This document shows positions 7,143-15,252 of a stretch of DNA of 22,114 nt, in pieces (the first letter of the stretch is position 1; each line of letters starts with the position of its first letter). Position numbers and translations under genes: made by a program. The notes beneath the pieces were generated by a model. That model ran no database searches and was not told the origin of the DNA. It worked only from the letters and a program-made list of their open reading frames with translations. The DNA comes from a virus. The DNA is taken from positions 1 to 22,114 of the IMG/VR virus record IMGVR_UViG_3300047472_000450; one strand, written 5' to 3'.

Positions 7143-10100
7143 ATGCCGGCCGCCGTACTCATCCCCATCTTGATCGACCTCGCGTCGGCCGCTGTGTGGC
7201 TGGCTGAGACCTACGGTCTGCAGCTCGCGCTGACGGCCGCGTCGGTCGTGATCGGCCGCGAACAACAGCGCCGTGCAGCCAACCGGGCCCGCGACGCCTA
7301 CAACGCGAACCTCACCGATCACCAGGTGATGATCCGTTCCGCGATTGCGCCGCGCACCATCGTCTACGGGCGCGACAAGGTGAGCGGCCCGGTACCCTTT
7401 GGGTTGAGCACAGGCGCAAAGGGCGAGTATCTGCTCGTGGTCGTCGTGCTGGCGGCCCACGAGTGCGACGCGATCGAAAAGGTCTACTTCAACGAGATCG
7501 AGGTGCCGGTCGACAGCGACGGCTTCGTGCGCACGGGTCAGTTCGCCAAGACGCAGGCAAAGACGACCGTGCAGAGTGTGACGGGCACCTCGCTGACGCT
7601 GACGCACGCGCCGACCCGCATCACCGGCGTGACGAAGAGTGTCGACACCGGCGACGGAGTCGACCGCGCGGCGATCGTCCCCTCGAGCGCCTATAGCCTG
7701 TCGGGCAGTACCATCACTTTCACGTCAAGCGGCAGCTACTTCGTCAACTACGAATATGACGACAGCACCGGCACCCCGCTGGTGCGGATCCGCAAGCACC
7801 TCGGCGGCCCTGGCCAGGTCGCAGACCCAGATCTGGTCGCCGAGTCCGGTGGCAAATGGACGTCGGCACATGTCGGCGTTGGCATCTGCTACCTGTACGT
7901 CCGGCTCCAATACGACCAGGAAGTCTTCGGCCAGATCGGCGTGCCGCAGATCAGCGGCGTGGTCCGCGGCAAGAAAGTCCGCGACCCGCGCACCGGTGCC
8001 ACCGCCTGGTCGGAGAACTGGGCGCTGTGCACGGGCGACTACATGCTCGACGCCGATCTCGGGATGGGTTTTGCCGTCGGCGAGCTGCCGGACGACGAGC
8101 TGACGGTGGCGGCGAACATCAGCGACGAAGACGTGGCCCTCGACCACGATGGCACGACGCAGAAGCGCTACACGCTCAACGGCTCGCTGTCGGTCGATAC
8201 CGGCCGGCGCGCTGCGCTGGAAAGCCTGCTGGCGCCAGGAGCGGGCACGGCCGTGTGGGTGCAGGGGCGCTGGCTGCTGCGCGCTGGCGCCTGGCGCACG
8301 CCCGAGTGGACGCTCGACGAGTCGTGGCTCGCTGACGGGCCGCTGCAAACGTCGCCGCGGCCGGCGCGCACCGATCTTTTCAACGCGCTCACCGGCACGT
8401 ATGTCGACCCGAATCAGGGCTACGCGGAGGTGGCGATGCCGGCTGTCACCAATGCCATGTACGAGACCGAAGACGGCGGCAAACGGATCTCGAAGGACGT
8501 GCAGATGCCTTACGTCCGCGACAGCTTGCGCGGGCAGCGGCTCAACAAGATCACGCTCGAGCGCGCCCGCCAGGCGCTGACGCTCAAGGCCACCTGCAAC
8601 ATGCGAGCCTACAACACCTTGCCGACGCAGGTCGGTACCGTGAATCTCGCGCGCTACGGCTTCGTATCGAAGGCGTTCGAGGTCACGGAGCGGGAATTCG
8701 ATGTCGGGGCCAACAAGGTCGCCCTGACGCTCCGCGAGACCGCCAGCGCCGTGTGGGACTGGAACTACGGCGAAGCCACGACGACCGATCTGGCGCCGAA
8801 TACTGTCCTTCCCGACCCCTTTGCGGTACCGCCCCAGCTCGCCAACTTGGCCGTCGCGACGGGCTCCGACCAGCTGCAGGTGCTGGCCGACGGCACGATC
8901 ATCACACGCGGCCTGGTCAGCTGGGACGCCAGCGCTGACATCTACGTGCAGAGCGGCGGCTCGATCGAGCTACAGTGGAAACTCGACTCCGCGACCACGT
9001 GGCAGAGCGCCTCGCCGGTGTCGGGCGATTCGACGAGTGCTTACATCGGGCCGCTCGACGATCGACGCGTGACCTTGGTGCGCGTGCGGGCCGTCAGCGG
9101 CCTCGGCAAGCCCGGGCCCTGGGCGACCGTCGCGATCACGGTGATCGGCAAGACCGAGCTGCCCGACAACGTCACCGGCTTCTCGTTCACGCTGATCCCG
9201 GGCGGCGTGCAGTTCAACTGGTCGCCCGAGACCGAGGCCGACTACCTCAATACCGAACTGCACGACGAGGCGGTGTGGAACAACGCGACAGCGCCAAAGT
9301 TCAAGGGCAACGCGACCACATGGACGTGGATGAACCCGTCGCTCGGCAGCCACACCATACTCGCCAAGAATCGCGACACAAGCGGCAATCTCTCGTCGAC
9401 GGCCGCCTCGGTAACGTTCACGATCGATCAGTCGATGCTGCAGCAGACGCTGACGCCGAGTGCGAACATTTCGGTCATCGGCAACACCGTGAAGAAGGTG
9501 AGCGGTACCAACGCATGGGACTCGGGCGCCTACAGCCAGGAACGCTACGCCGGCGGCTGCTACGTGTCCTTCCAGGCCGGCCAGACGAACGCCTACTTGA
9601 TGTGCGGCCTGAACCAAGATGCCGAAGCGACGAGCGGATACGCGGACATCGACTACACGTGGTATCCGCAAAACGATGGCAGCCTAAGGATCTATGAGAG
9701 CGGCGCGGCCGTCGGCGGGGGGACCAACTTCGGCAGCTATGACACCGACGACGTCTTGTCCATCGTCTACGACAACGAGAGCGTCACTTACATGCTCAAC
9801 GGCGTCGTCAAGCGCACCATTGCCGTTGCCGCCGGCCGGATCTTCGGGGCCGACATGTCGCTCTACAGCGTTGGCGGCCAATTGAAGAATGTCAGGTTTG
9901 GGCCGGCCGGCAGCCATGGCGCCGATGGAACTGCGTCCAAGATCCTGGTACTCGCCGCCTCGAGCCAGGTCTTCCAAATCCCTAAGAACGGCGGCGCGAT
10001 CGCGCCGGCGAGCATCACCTTCACCGCAAACGGACAGGGGCTTGCCGGCACGCCGTCCTTCAGCGTCACAGCGGGAACAGCGACCCTGACGGGAAGCGGC

Positions 10101-11795
10101 CTGACGCGCTCGCTGACGCCGGCGTCGATGACGACCGACACCGTGACGATCACCTGCACATGGGACGGGGAGACGGATCAAATCACCGTCGTCAAGGTTC
10201 GGGAGGGCAGCGACGCCTACAACGGTCTCCTGACCAACGAGTCGGCGACGGTGGCAGCCGACGCCGTCGGCACCGTGGCCAGCTTCGCCGGCGCCGGCGG
10301 CGAGTATCGCGTGTGGCTGGGTGCGACCGAGCTGACGACCGGAGTTGTGTACAGCCTGGTCAACAGCTCCGGTGTGACGCTCTCGATCAACGCCTCGACG
10401 GGCGTCTACGCGATCACCGCGATGAGCGCTGACAACGGCACCGCGACCTTGCGCGCGACCATCGGCAGCACCGTCATCGACAAGCTCTACACGATCGCGA
10501 AGAGCCGCGCCGGCGTGAACGGGCTGGATGGATCGGACGCGAAAATCATCGTCGTTGCCTCGTCGTCCCAGCTTTTCCAGGTTGCAAAGAGCGGCACCGT
10601 ATCGCCGTCGTCGATCGCGATCACTGTGGCCGGCCAGCACGTCGCGGGATCGCCAGTCTTCGCGGTCACGTCCGGCACCGCGACGCTCACCGGCTCTGGC
10701 AACAGCCGAACGCTCGCGTACGCCAACATGACGAGCGACAACGTGACCGTCACCGTCACCTGGGACGGACAAACCGACAGCGTGTCGATCGCCAAGGTGC
10801 GGGAGGGGAGCGACGCATACAACGGGCTGCTGACGAACGAGGCGGCGACCGTCTCGGCGACCGCCGGTGGCACCGTCTCGAGCTTCGCGGCCGCCGGCGG
10901 CGAGTTCCGCGTCTGGCTGGGCGCGAGCGAGCTGACGACGGGCGTCGTCTACAGCGTCGTCAGCAGCAGCGGCGTCACCATCGCGATCAACAGCTCGAGC
11001 GGCGTGTACACCGTCTCGGCCATGAGCGCCGACAGTGGCACGGCGACGCTGCGGGCGACGATCGGCAGCACGGTCATCGACAAGCTCTACACGATCGCGA
11101 AGAGTAAGGCGGGCACTGACGGCGCTGATGGTCAGACACTGACGCTGCAGGCCACCAGCTTGACGTTCAAGGTGCCGGCGAGTGGCTCGGCGACACCGTC
11201 CTCGATCACCCTGACGGCCGTCGGCCAGAATCTCGCCGGCTCGCCCACCTTCAGCGTCACCGGCGGGGCGACGCTGACGGGCAGCGGGAACACGCGCTCG
11301 CTCGCCTACGCGAACATGACCGTCGACTCGGTGACGGTCACCGTCGCATGGGGCACCCTCAGCGCCTCGCAGACGATCGTCAAGGTGCGCGACGGCTCGA
11401 ACGGCAGCTCGGGCACGCAGACCGTCGTCTTTCCGTACGTGATCGCGGAGCAATTCGTCCTGCAGCCGAACACCGCGCGCGCCGAGATCCGCTTCAACTC
11501 GGACGGCACGATCTCTCGGGTAATCGGAACGACGGCGACGAACGTCGGCAACTGGTACCTGCCGACCACGACCGGCATCGGCTCGAGCCACTACCTGCGG
11601 GTGCAGCTGCTCAGCGGCGACTCCCCCGGCGCGCTCGGCTCGTGGCGCCAGATCCTCACGAACCAGTCGGCGGTGCTCAGCACGAACAACAGCGACAAGC
11701 AATGCGCGCTGGCCTTCCAGGTCGCCTCCGACAGCTCAGGCAACACGATCACCGGGCAGGGCAACGGCGAGCTGCACGTCGCCAGCGAAACCTGA
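7143..11795 (+). CDS. Central tail fibre / host specificity protein, gpJ-like
   Basis: This 1550-residue protein starts at ATG 7143, one base after the previous stop; an in-frame extension upstream is the shadow of the preceding gene. The N-terminus carries a hydrophobic segment (residues ~2-38), then the gpJ-type IAPRTIVYGRDKVSGPVPFG. Residues ~320-540 fit the Phage-tail_3 region. Residues ~558-761 look like fibronectin type III domains (VSWDASADIYVQ, NVTGFSFTLIPGGVQFNWSP). Residues ~770-923 form a beta-sandwich, lectin-like domain (GGCYVSFQAGQTNAYLMCGL). From ~930 to ~1420 there are tandem repeats separated by short collagen-like linkers (GVNGLDG, GTDGADG, DGSNGSSG). The C-terminal ~130 residues are unlike the repeats and probably bind the host receptor. 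It forms the trimeric tip fibre. Confidence 0.92.
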   Translation: MPAAVLIPILIDLASAAVWLAETYGLQLALTAASVVIGREQQRRAANRARDAYNANLTDHQVMIRSAIAPRTIVYGRDKVSGPVPFGLSTGAKGEYLLVVVVLAAHECDAIEKVYFNEIEVPVDSDGFVRTGQFAKTQAKTTVQSVTGTSLTLTHAPTRITGVTKSVDTGDGVDRAAIVPSSAYSLSGSTITFTSSGSYFVNYEYDDSTGTPLVRIRKHLGGPGQVADPDLVAESGGKWTSAHVGVGICYLYVRLQYDQEVFGQIGVPQISGVVRGKKVRDPRTGATAWSENWALCTGDYMLDADLGMGFAVGELPDDELTVAANISDEDVALDHDGTTQKRYTLNGSLSVDTGRRAALESLLAPGAGTAVWVQGRWLLRAGAWRTPEWTLDESWLADGPLQTSPRPARTDLFNALTGTYVDPNQGYAEVAMPAVTNAMYETEDGGKRISKDVQMPYVRDSLRGQRLNKITLERARQALTLKATCNMRAYNTLPTQVGTVNLARYGFVSKAFEVTEREFDVGANKVALTLRETASAVWDWNYGEATTTDLAPNTVLPDPFAVPPQLANLAVATGSDQLQVLADGTIITRGLVSWDASADIYVQSGGSIELQWKLDSATTWQSASPVSGDSTSAYIGPLDDRRVTLVRVRAVSGLGKPGPWATVAITVIGKTELPDNVTGFSFTLIPGGVQFNWSPETEADYLNTELHDEAVWNNATAPKFKGNATTWTWMNPSLGSHTILAKNRDTSGNLSSTAASVTFTIDQSMLQQTLTPSANISVIGNTVKKVSGTNAWDSGAYSQERYAGGCYVSFQAGQTNAYLMCGLNQDAEATSGYADIDYTWYPQNDGSLRIYESGAAVGGGTNFGSYDTDDVLSIVYDNESVTYMLNGVVKRTIAVAAGRIFGADMSLYSVGGQLKNVRFGPAGSHGADGTASKILVLAASSQVFQIPKNGGAIAPASITFTANGQGLAGTPSFSVTAGTATLTGSGLTRSLTPASMTTDTVTITCTWDGETDQITVVKVREGSDAYNGLLTNESATVAADAVGTVASFAGAGGEYRVWLGATELTTGVVYSLVNSSGVTLSINASTGVYAITAMSADNGTATLRATIGSTVIDKLYTIAKSRAGVNGLDGSDAKIIVVASSSQLFQVAKSGTVSPSSIAITVAGQHVAGSPVFAVTSGTATLTGSGNSRTLAYANMTSDNVTVTVTWDGQTDSVSIAKVREGSDAYNGLLTNEAATVSATAGGTVSSFAAAGGEFRVWLGASELTTGVVYSVVSSSGVTIAINSSSGVYTVSAMSADSGTATLRATIGSTVIDKLYTIAKSKAGTDGADGQTLTLQATSLTFKVPASGSATPSSITLTAVGQNLAGSPTFSVTGGATLTGSGNTRSLAYANMTVDSVTVTVAWGTLSASQTIVKVRDGSNGSSGTQTVVFPYVIAEQFVLQPNTARAEIRFNSDGTISRVIGTTATNVGNWYLPTTTGIGSSHYLRVQLLSGDSPGALGSWRQILTNQSAVLSTNNSDKQCALAFQVASDSSGNTITGQGNGELHVASET
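9936..11400 (+). repeat. Tandem ~600-bp coding repeats inside the gpJ-like gene (about 2.5 copies)
   Basis: Three copies of an A module start near 9939, 10542 and 11133 (xSSQxFQVxxSG, TLTGSG-TRSL, VKVREGSDAYNGLLTNE), and two copies of a B module follow the first two (GEYRVWLGATELTTGVVYS, SAMSADxGTATLRATIGST). The B copies are exactly 600 bases apart: identical 32-base stretches lie at 10473-10504 and 11073-11104. Each A-B unit ends with a short Gly-X-Y linker. The third A module is not followed by B but by the unique C-terminal domain. Nucleotide similarity is high enough to allow length change by recombination. Confidence 0.88.
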
Positions 11796-11816
11796 TCAAT
11801 CCATCGAAGGAAACGT

Positions 11817-12524
11817 ATGAAGCTTCTGATCAACAAGTCGATGACCGCAGAGAACGGCGTGGCCGTCGAGCAGCACAGCATCACGCGCATCGAGCTGTCG
11901 CCCGACCTCGAGACGCTCTACATCGACATCGAGTCGTATGCATCCGAGGATGCGCGCGTCACCGGCGCCGGGCCCGCTTGGAGCTACCGGATCGCCGCGA
12001 CCGTCGCCGGGCTCACGCTTACCGGCGGGCTGCACGCCGGGATCGTGGCTGCTGTGCTCGCCGATGCGACCTTCGAGGGGGGAGAGGAAACGGCGGATGT
12101 GTCCGACGAACTGGCAACGGTCCAGGCGCGCCAGTGGGCGGCGATCAAGGCGCACCGCAATGCGATCGAGCTCAGCCCGTTTTCCTACGATTCGCACGAC
12201 TACGACGGCGACGCGGTCGCGCAGCGGCGCATCATCGGTGCCGTCGCCGCGGCGCTGGTCGAGCGCGTCGAATGGCTGACGACGAGCGTCAAGGCGCTGG
12301 CGACGCACGATTCGGTGACGCTGGGTGCGGAACCGACCTTCAGCCAGACATGGACGCTGGCTGACGATACGACCGAGGACCTCGACGAAGCCGGCATGTT
12401 CGGCCTCGGGATGGCCCTGCTGGATCGCACGGCCACCGCGTTCGCAACGGCTCGCGATCTCTACGACGAAATCATGGCAGCCACGACAACCGAGGACGCA
12501 GAAGCGGTCGCCTGGCCAGGCTGA
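11817..12524 (+). CDS. DUF4376-domain tail-fibre-associated protein
   Basis: This 235-residue protein starts at ATG 11817 with a good AAGGAAA (from 11807) upstream, 21 bases after the fibre gene. The first ~95 residues form a beta-rich domain (RIELSPDLETLYIDIESYAS). Residues ~100-230 match the DUF4376 pattern: W-A-A-I-K-A-H-R-N, a buried F-S-Y-D-S-H-D-Y-D-G-D segment, a long helix, W-T-L-A-D-D and a C-terminal amphipathic helix (LLDRTATAFATARDLYDEIM). DUF4376 domains sit next to or inside tail fibre proteins and are thought to act as fibre attachment or assembly modules. The role is inferred from this association. Confidence 0.75.
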   Translation: MKLLINKSMTAENGVAVEQHSITRIELSPDLETLYIDIESYASEDARVTGAGPAWSYRIAATVAGLTLTGGLHAGIVAAVLADATFEGGEETADVSDELATVQARQWAAIKAHRNAIELSPFSYDSHDYDGDAVAQRRIIGAVAAALVERVEWLTTSVKALATHDSVTLGAEPTFSQTWTLADDTTEDLDEAGMFGLGMALLDRTATAFATARDLYDEIMAATTTEDAEAVAWPG

Positions 12525-12648
12525 CAGATAGAACAGGGCGACCGTGCACGGTGCGGGAAACACCGGGCACGGCCGCCTTCCCGCAGAGGTAGCTGCGAGT
12601 GAGCCGAGGCCCTGCTGCCACGCGTGGCGGGGCGGAGTTTATTTCGCA
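12525..12648 (+). other. Structured intergenic leader between tail module and dam-like gene
   Basis: This 124-base gap holds no convincing coding sequence. A 12-bp stem with one A-G mismatch (12542-12553 with 12561-12572, seven-base loop) is followed by a small hairpin (12582-12586 with 12593-12597) and by a perfect 12-base palindrome at 12617-12628. A competing 7-bp pairing, GCGGGAA 12553-12559 with TTCCCGC 12578-12584, is mutually exclusive with the first stem. No T-run follows any stem, so a simple intrinsic terminator is not supported. The ribosome site of the methyltransferase (GGAG 12634-12637) lies at the 3' end, so this may be a regulatory leader. Confidence 0.45.
12542..12572 (+). 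other. Strong hairpin downstream of the tail module
   Basis: The arms CCGTGCACGGTG and CACCGGGCACGG pair over 11 of 12 positions around the loop CGGGAAA. It lies 18 bases after the DUF4376 gene stop. Without a following T-tract it may act as a 3' end protector, a processing or pausing site, or part of the leader for the next gene, rather than as a classical terminator. Confidence 0.5.
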
Positions 12649-13437
12649 ATGTCCGTTCCTATCGTCCCTTGGATAGGTGGAAAGCGTCGGCTCGCCGACA
12701 CGCTACTGCGTCGCTTTCCTCCTCACACGTGCTACGTCGAACTCTTCGCCGGTGGCGCAGCTCTGTTCTTTCTCCGGCAGCCCGCTGAGGTCGAGGTGCT
12801 CAACGACGTCAATGGCGAGCTGATCAATCTGTATCGCGTGGTGCAGCGCCACCTGGAAGAATTCGTTCGCCAGTTCAAATGGGCGCTCAGCTCGCGAGAG
12901 GTCTTTCGATGGTTGCAGGACACGCCGCCGCACACGCTGACCGACATCCAGCGGGCGGCGAGGTTCTACTACCTGCAGCAATTTGCCTTCGGCGGCAAGG
13001 TCACAGGACAGACGTGGGGAACGGCCACGACGGCCCCTCCGCTCAACCTCCTGCGTATCGAGGAGACGCTAAGCGCAGCCCATCTCCGTCTGGCAAGCGC
13101 TTACATCGAGCACCTCGACTGGGGCCGCTGCATCGAGGTCTACGACCGGCCGCACACGCTCTTCTATGCCGACCCTCCCTACTGGAAGACGGAAGGCTAT
13201 GGGGTGCCGTTCGCGTGGACTGAGTATGAAAGGCTCGCGCAGTGCATGGCGAGTCTCAAAGGCAAGGCGGTCGTCAGTCTCAACGATCACCCCGATATTC
13301 GGCGAACTTTCGGGGGCTTCGACATGGAGGTTGCCGAGATCGAGTATCAGGTCGGGGGCGGCGACCAGCGCGCGAAGCGTGGCGAGCTGATCATCTACAG
13401 CTGGGACCGCGCTCTCGACCCGCCAGGACTCTTCTGA
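12649..13437 (+). CDS. dam: Phage D12-class DNA N6-adenine methyltransferase (Dam-like)
   Basis: This 262-residue enzyme transfers a methyl group from S-adenosylmethionine to adenine N6 in DNA. I chose ATG 12649 (GGAG 11 bases upstream) because family members start shortly before the motif P-W-I-G-G-K-R-R-L, found here at residues 7-15. A longer GTG-initiated frame from 12544 would add 35 residues of unrelated leader sequence. Motif I, V-E-L-F-A-G-G-A-A-L-F-F, lies around residues 31-42 and the catalytic D-P-P-Y at 175-178, followed by W. This is the D12 class (Dam, DpnM, T4 Dam), often GATC-specific, but specificity cannot be read here. No restriction endonuclease neighbours it, so it is a solitary phage methyltransferase, likely for protection from host restriction or packaging/expression control. 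Confidence 0.88.
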   Translation: MSVPIVPWIGGKRRLADTLLRRFPPHTCYVELFAGGAALFFLRQPAEVEVLNDVNGELINLYRVVQRHLEEFVRQFKWALSSREVFRWLQDTPPHTLTDIQRAARFYYLQQFAFGGKVTGQTWGTATTAPPLNLLRIEETLSAAHLRLASAYIEHLDWGRCIEVYDRPHTLFYADPPYWKTEGYGVPFAWTEYERLAQCMASLKGKAVVSLNDHPDIRRTFGGFDMEVAEIEYQVGGGDQRAKRGELIIYSWDRALDPPGLF

Positions 13438-13476
13438 CTGTCGAAATCGTCTCAGCTTTTGCAAGACTTGAGACAC

Positions 13477-13498
13477 GCCCGCCGCTACGGTGGCGGGC
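13477..13498 (+). promoter_or_regulatory. GC-rich UACG-tetraloop hairpin directly before the gpW-like start
   Basis: Arms GCCCGCCGC (13477-13485) and GTGGCGGGC (13490-13498) pair over nine positions with one G-T wobble and close a TACG loop by a C-G pair, a UNCG-type arrangement that is unusually stable in RNA. It ends one base before ATG 13499 and contains the only SD-like purines (GGCGGG) for that start. It could terminate or protect the methyltransferase transcript and also limit translation of the gpW-like gene. There is no T-run. Confidence 0.5.
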
Positions 13499-13720
13499 AT
13501 GGCCATTTCGCAAGCAGATCTTGACGTACTCGACGCCGCGATCGTGGCGTCCGAGCTCGAAGTGCAGATGGCTGACGGCAGGCGGGTGCGCTATCGCTCG
13601 ATGAGCGAGCTGATGGCCGCCCGCAGCTTCGCTGCGTCTGCACTCGCCCAGGGCAGTGGCGGCGCGACGCGCCCGACAGGCTCGTTTCGGTACGACATGA
13701 TCGGCAGCCGGGACTGCTAA
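13499..13720 (+). CDS. Head-tail joining protein, lambda gpW-like
   Basis: This 73-residue protein starts at ATG 13499; a GTG at 13490 in the same frame would add three residues but lies inside the hairpin. It is close to the 68 residues of lambda gpW and has the same order of elements: an N-terminal helix (SQADLDVLDAAIVAS), a short hairpin (ELEVQMADGRRVRYRSMSE in continuous register) and a second helix (SELMAARSFAASAL). gpW plugs the portal after packaging and prepares it for tail joining. The stop overlaps the portal ATG by one base (TAATG), as expected for the gpW-gpB gene pair. The odd point is location: it lies after the tail genes with no terminase gene in front. Confidence 0.75.
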   Translation: MAISQADLDVLDAAIVASELEVQMADGRRVRYRSMSELMAARSFAASALAQGSGGATRPTGSFRYDMIGSRDC

Positions 13721-15237
13721 TGGCCGGCAACGTCCTCGATCGGCTCATCGGCTGGATGGACCCGCGTGCGGGCCTGCAGCGTCACTACATGCGCGAGATG
13801 CTGTCGCGCGCCTACGAGGCGGCCAGCCCGCGAGACAAGTGGAAGCCGCGCCGCAGCGGTGCCAGCGCAGACGCCGATCACTTCGCCGATGCGGCGAAAC
13901 TGCGCGCGAAGGCGCGTGCGCTCGTTCAAAACGTGCCCTACATCCGCGCGGGGATGGATTCGATGGTGGCGCAGGTCATCGGGACCGGCATCGTGCCGCG
14001 GACAGTCGGCGACAACGCCGATGCACTGAACCGCCTGTTCGACGCGTGGGTCGATGTCTGCGACGCTGACGGCCGGCTTGACTACTACGGCATGGAGGCC
14101 GCTGCGTACCGGGCGATGGAGCAGGACGGCGAAGTGCTGGTCCGGCTCCGTCCGCGCTACCTGTCGGATGGTCTCCCGGTGCCGCTCCAGCTGCAGCTGC
14201 TCGAGATCGACTGGCTCGATGCCACAAAGATCGGCGTGGTCGGCTCGAACAAGGTGATCAACGGGATCGAGTACGACGTGCTCGGGCGCAAGGTCGCCTA
14301 TTGGCTGTGGAACCAGCACCCGGGCGACACCACCGTGTCACGCGGCTTCCGGCTGCAGAGCAGCCGCGTGCCCGCGTCGTCGATCATCCATCTGTACAAC
14401 CCGGAGCGGCCCGGGCAGGGCAGGGGCTTTACCCGCCTGGCGCCGGTGATCGCGCGAACGCGCGATCTCAGCCTTTACGAGGATGCGGAGCAGGCGCGAA
14501 AGAACCTCGAGGCGCGTTTGTCAGTGCTCGTCTCCGGCGATGCCTCACAGATGGTGAACCCTTCGAGCTTGGGCGGCACCGCGGATGCCTCGAACGCCAA
14601 GCAGACGGGCGATCTCGGCCAGCTCGCGAGCGGAAGCATCACGCAGCTGCCGCCTGGCATGACGAATCTGCAGGTCGTTGAGCCGAAGGCCGCGCCCGGC
14701 TATTCCGAGTACGTGAAGCAGCAGCTGCACCTGATCGCCGCCGGCTGCGGCTGGTCCTACGAAATGATGACCGGCGACATGACGGAGGTGAACTTCTCCT
14801 CGGCACGGGTCCGCCAGAACGATCTGCGGCGGCAGTGGGAGCAGATCCAGTGGTTGACCTTCGTGCCGAAGTACGTCAAGCCGATCCATCGTGCCTTCGT
14901 CGACGCCGCTGTGCTCATGCGGACCGTCACCAAGCCGAACTATGCGCTGCGCTGCAGCCCGCCGAAATGGTCCTACGTCGATCCGGCGAAGGAAGTCACC
15001 GCCGAGCTCGCTGGCGTGGCCGGTGGCTTCACGTCGATCAGCCAGGTGATCCGCAGCCACGGTGAAGACCCGCAGGAGGTTTTCGCAGAGCTGGCCTCCG
15101 ACATCGAAAAGCTCAAGGGCCTCGGCGTGCTCGACGTGCTCTTCATGCTTCAGAAGGGCCGCGTGATGGATGACCTTGCCACGCAAGCGTCCGACGACAA
15201 GCAGTCGCCAAAGGCGGCCAAGAAGCAACCTGCCTGA
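13720..15237 (+). CDS. Portal protein, lambda gpB family
   Basis: This 505-residue protein has the length of the lambda-type portal family (Phage_portal_2; lambda gpB is 533). Landmarks include the N-terminal LDRLIGWMDPRAGLQR, ALVQNVPYIRAGMDSMVAQV (~68-87), EQDGEVLVRLRPRY (~134-147), a HLYNPERPGQGRGFTRLAPV block (~224-243) and the C-terminal core helices LHLIAAGCGWSYEMMTGD and NFSSARVRQNDLRRQWEQ. A final helix carries DPQEVFAELASDIEKLKGLG. Twelve copies form the DNA gateway and packaging motor docking ring. It starts in TAATG overlap with the gpW-like gene, but the protease, capsid and terminase genes that normally adjoin it are absent. It appears intact, so this may be the only portal or a second copy. 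Confidence 0.92.
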   Translation: MAGNVLDRLIGWMDPRAGLQRHYMREMLSRAYEAASPRDKWKPRRSGASADADHFADAAKLRAKARALVQNVPYIRAGMDSMVAQVIGTGIVPRTVGDNADALNRLFDAWVDVCDADGRLDYYGMEAAAYRAMEQDGEVLVRLRPRYLSDGLPVPLQLQLLEIDWLDATKIGVVGSNKVINGIEYDVLGRKVAYWLWNQHPGDTTVSRGFRLQSSRVPASSIIHLYNPERPGQGRGFTRLAPVIARTRDLSLYEDAEQARKNLEARLSVLVSGDASQMVNPSSLGGTADASNAKQTGDLGQLASGSITQLPPGMTNLQVVEPKAAPGYSEYVKQQLHLIAAGCGWSYEMMTGDMTEVNFSSARVRQNDLRRQWEQIQWLTFVPKYVKPIHRAFVDAAVLMRTVTKPNYALRCSPPKWSYVDPAKEVTAELAGVAGGFTSISQVIRSHGEDPQEVFAELASDIEKLKGLGVLDVLFMLQKGRVMDDLATQASDDKQSPKAAKKQPA

Positions 15238-15252
15238 CCGAAAGAGAACGAC

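Noticed and set aside
9936-11400. Regular repeats considered as a CRISPR-like or DNA-level array
   Set aside because: Period is about 600 bases, in frame, and encodes protein domains. It is a gene-internal tandem duplication.
9684-11702. 672-codon open frame on the minus strand
   Set aside because: It is antisense to the repeat-containing fibre gene. Arg/Asp/Ala-rich composition, lack of domains and the high GC content show it is a shadow frame.
12542-12572. Intrinsic terminator after the tail module
   Set aside because: The stem is strong but no T-run follows, so I list it only as a hairpin.
12544-12648. In-frame upstream extension of the methyltransferase from GTG
   Set aside because: The added 35 residues lie in the structured leader and do not look like a D12-family N-terminus. 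The ATG at 12649 has an RBS and the usual distance to motif X.
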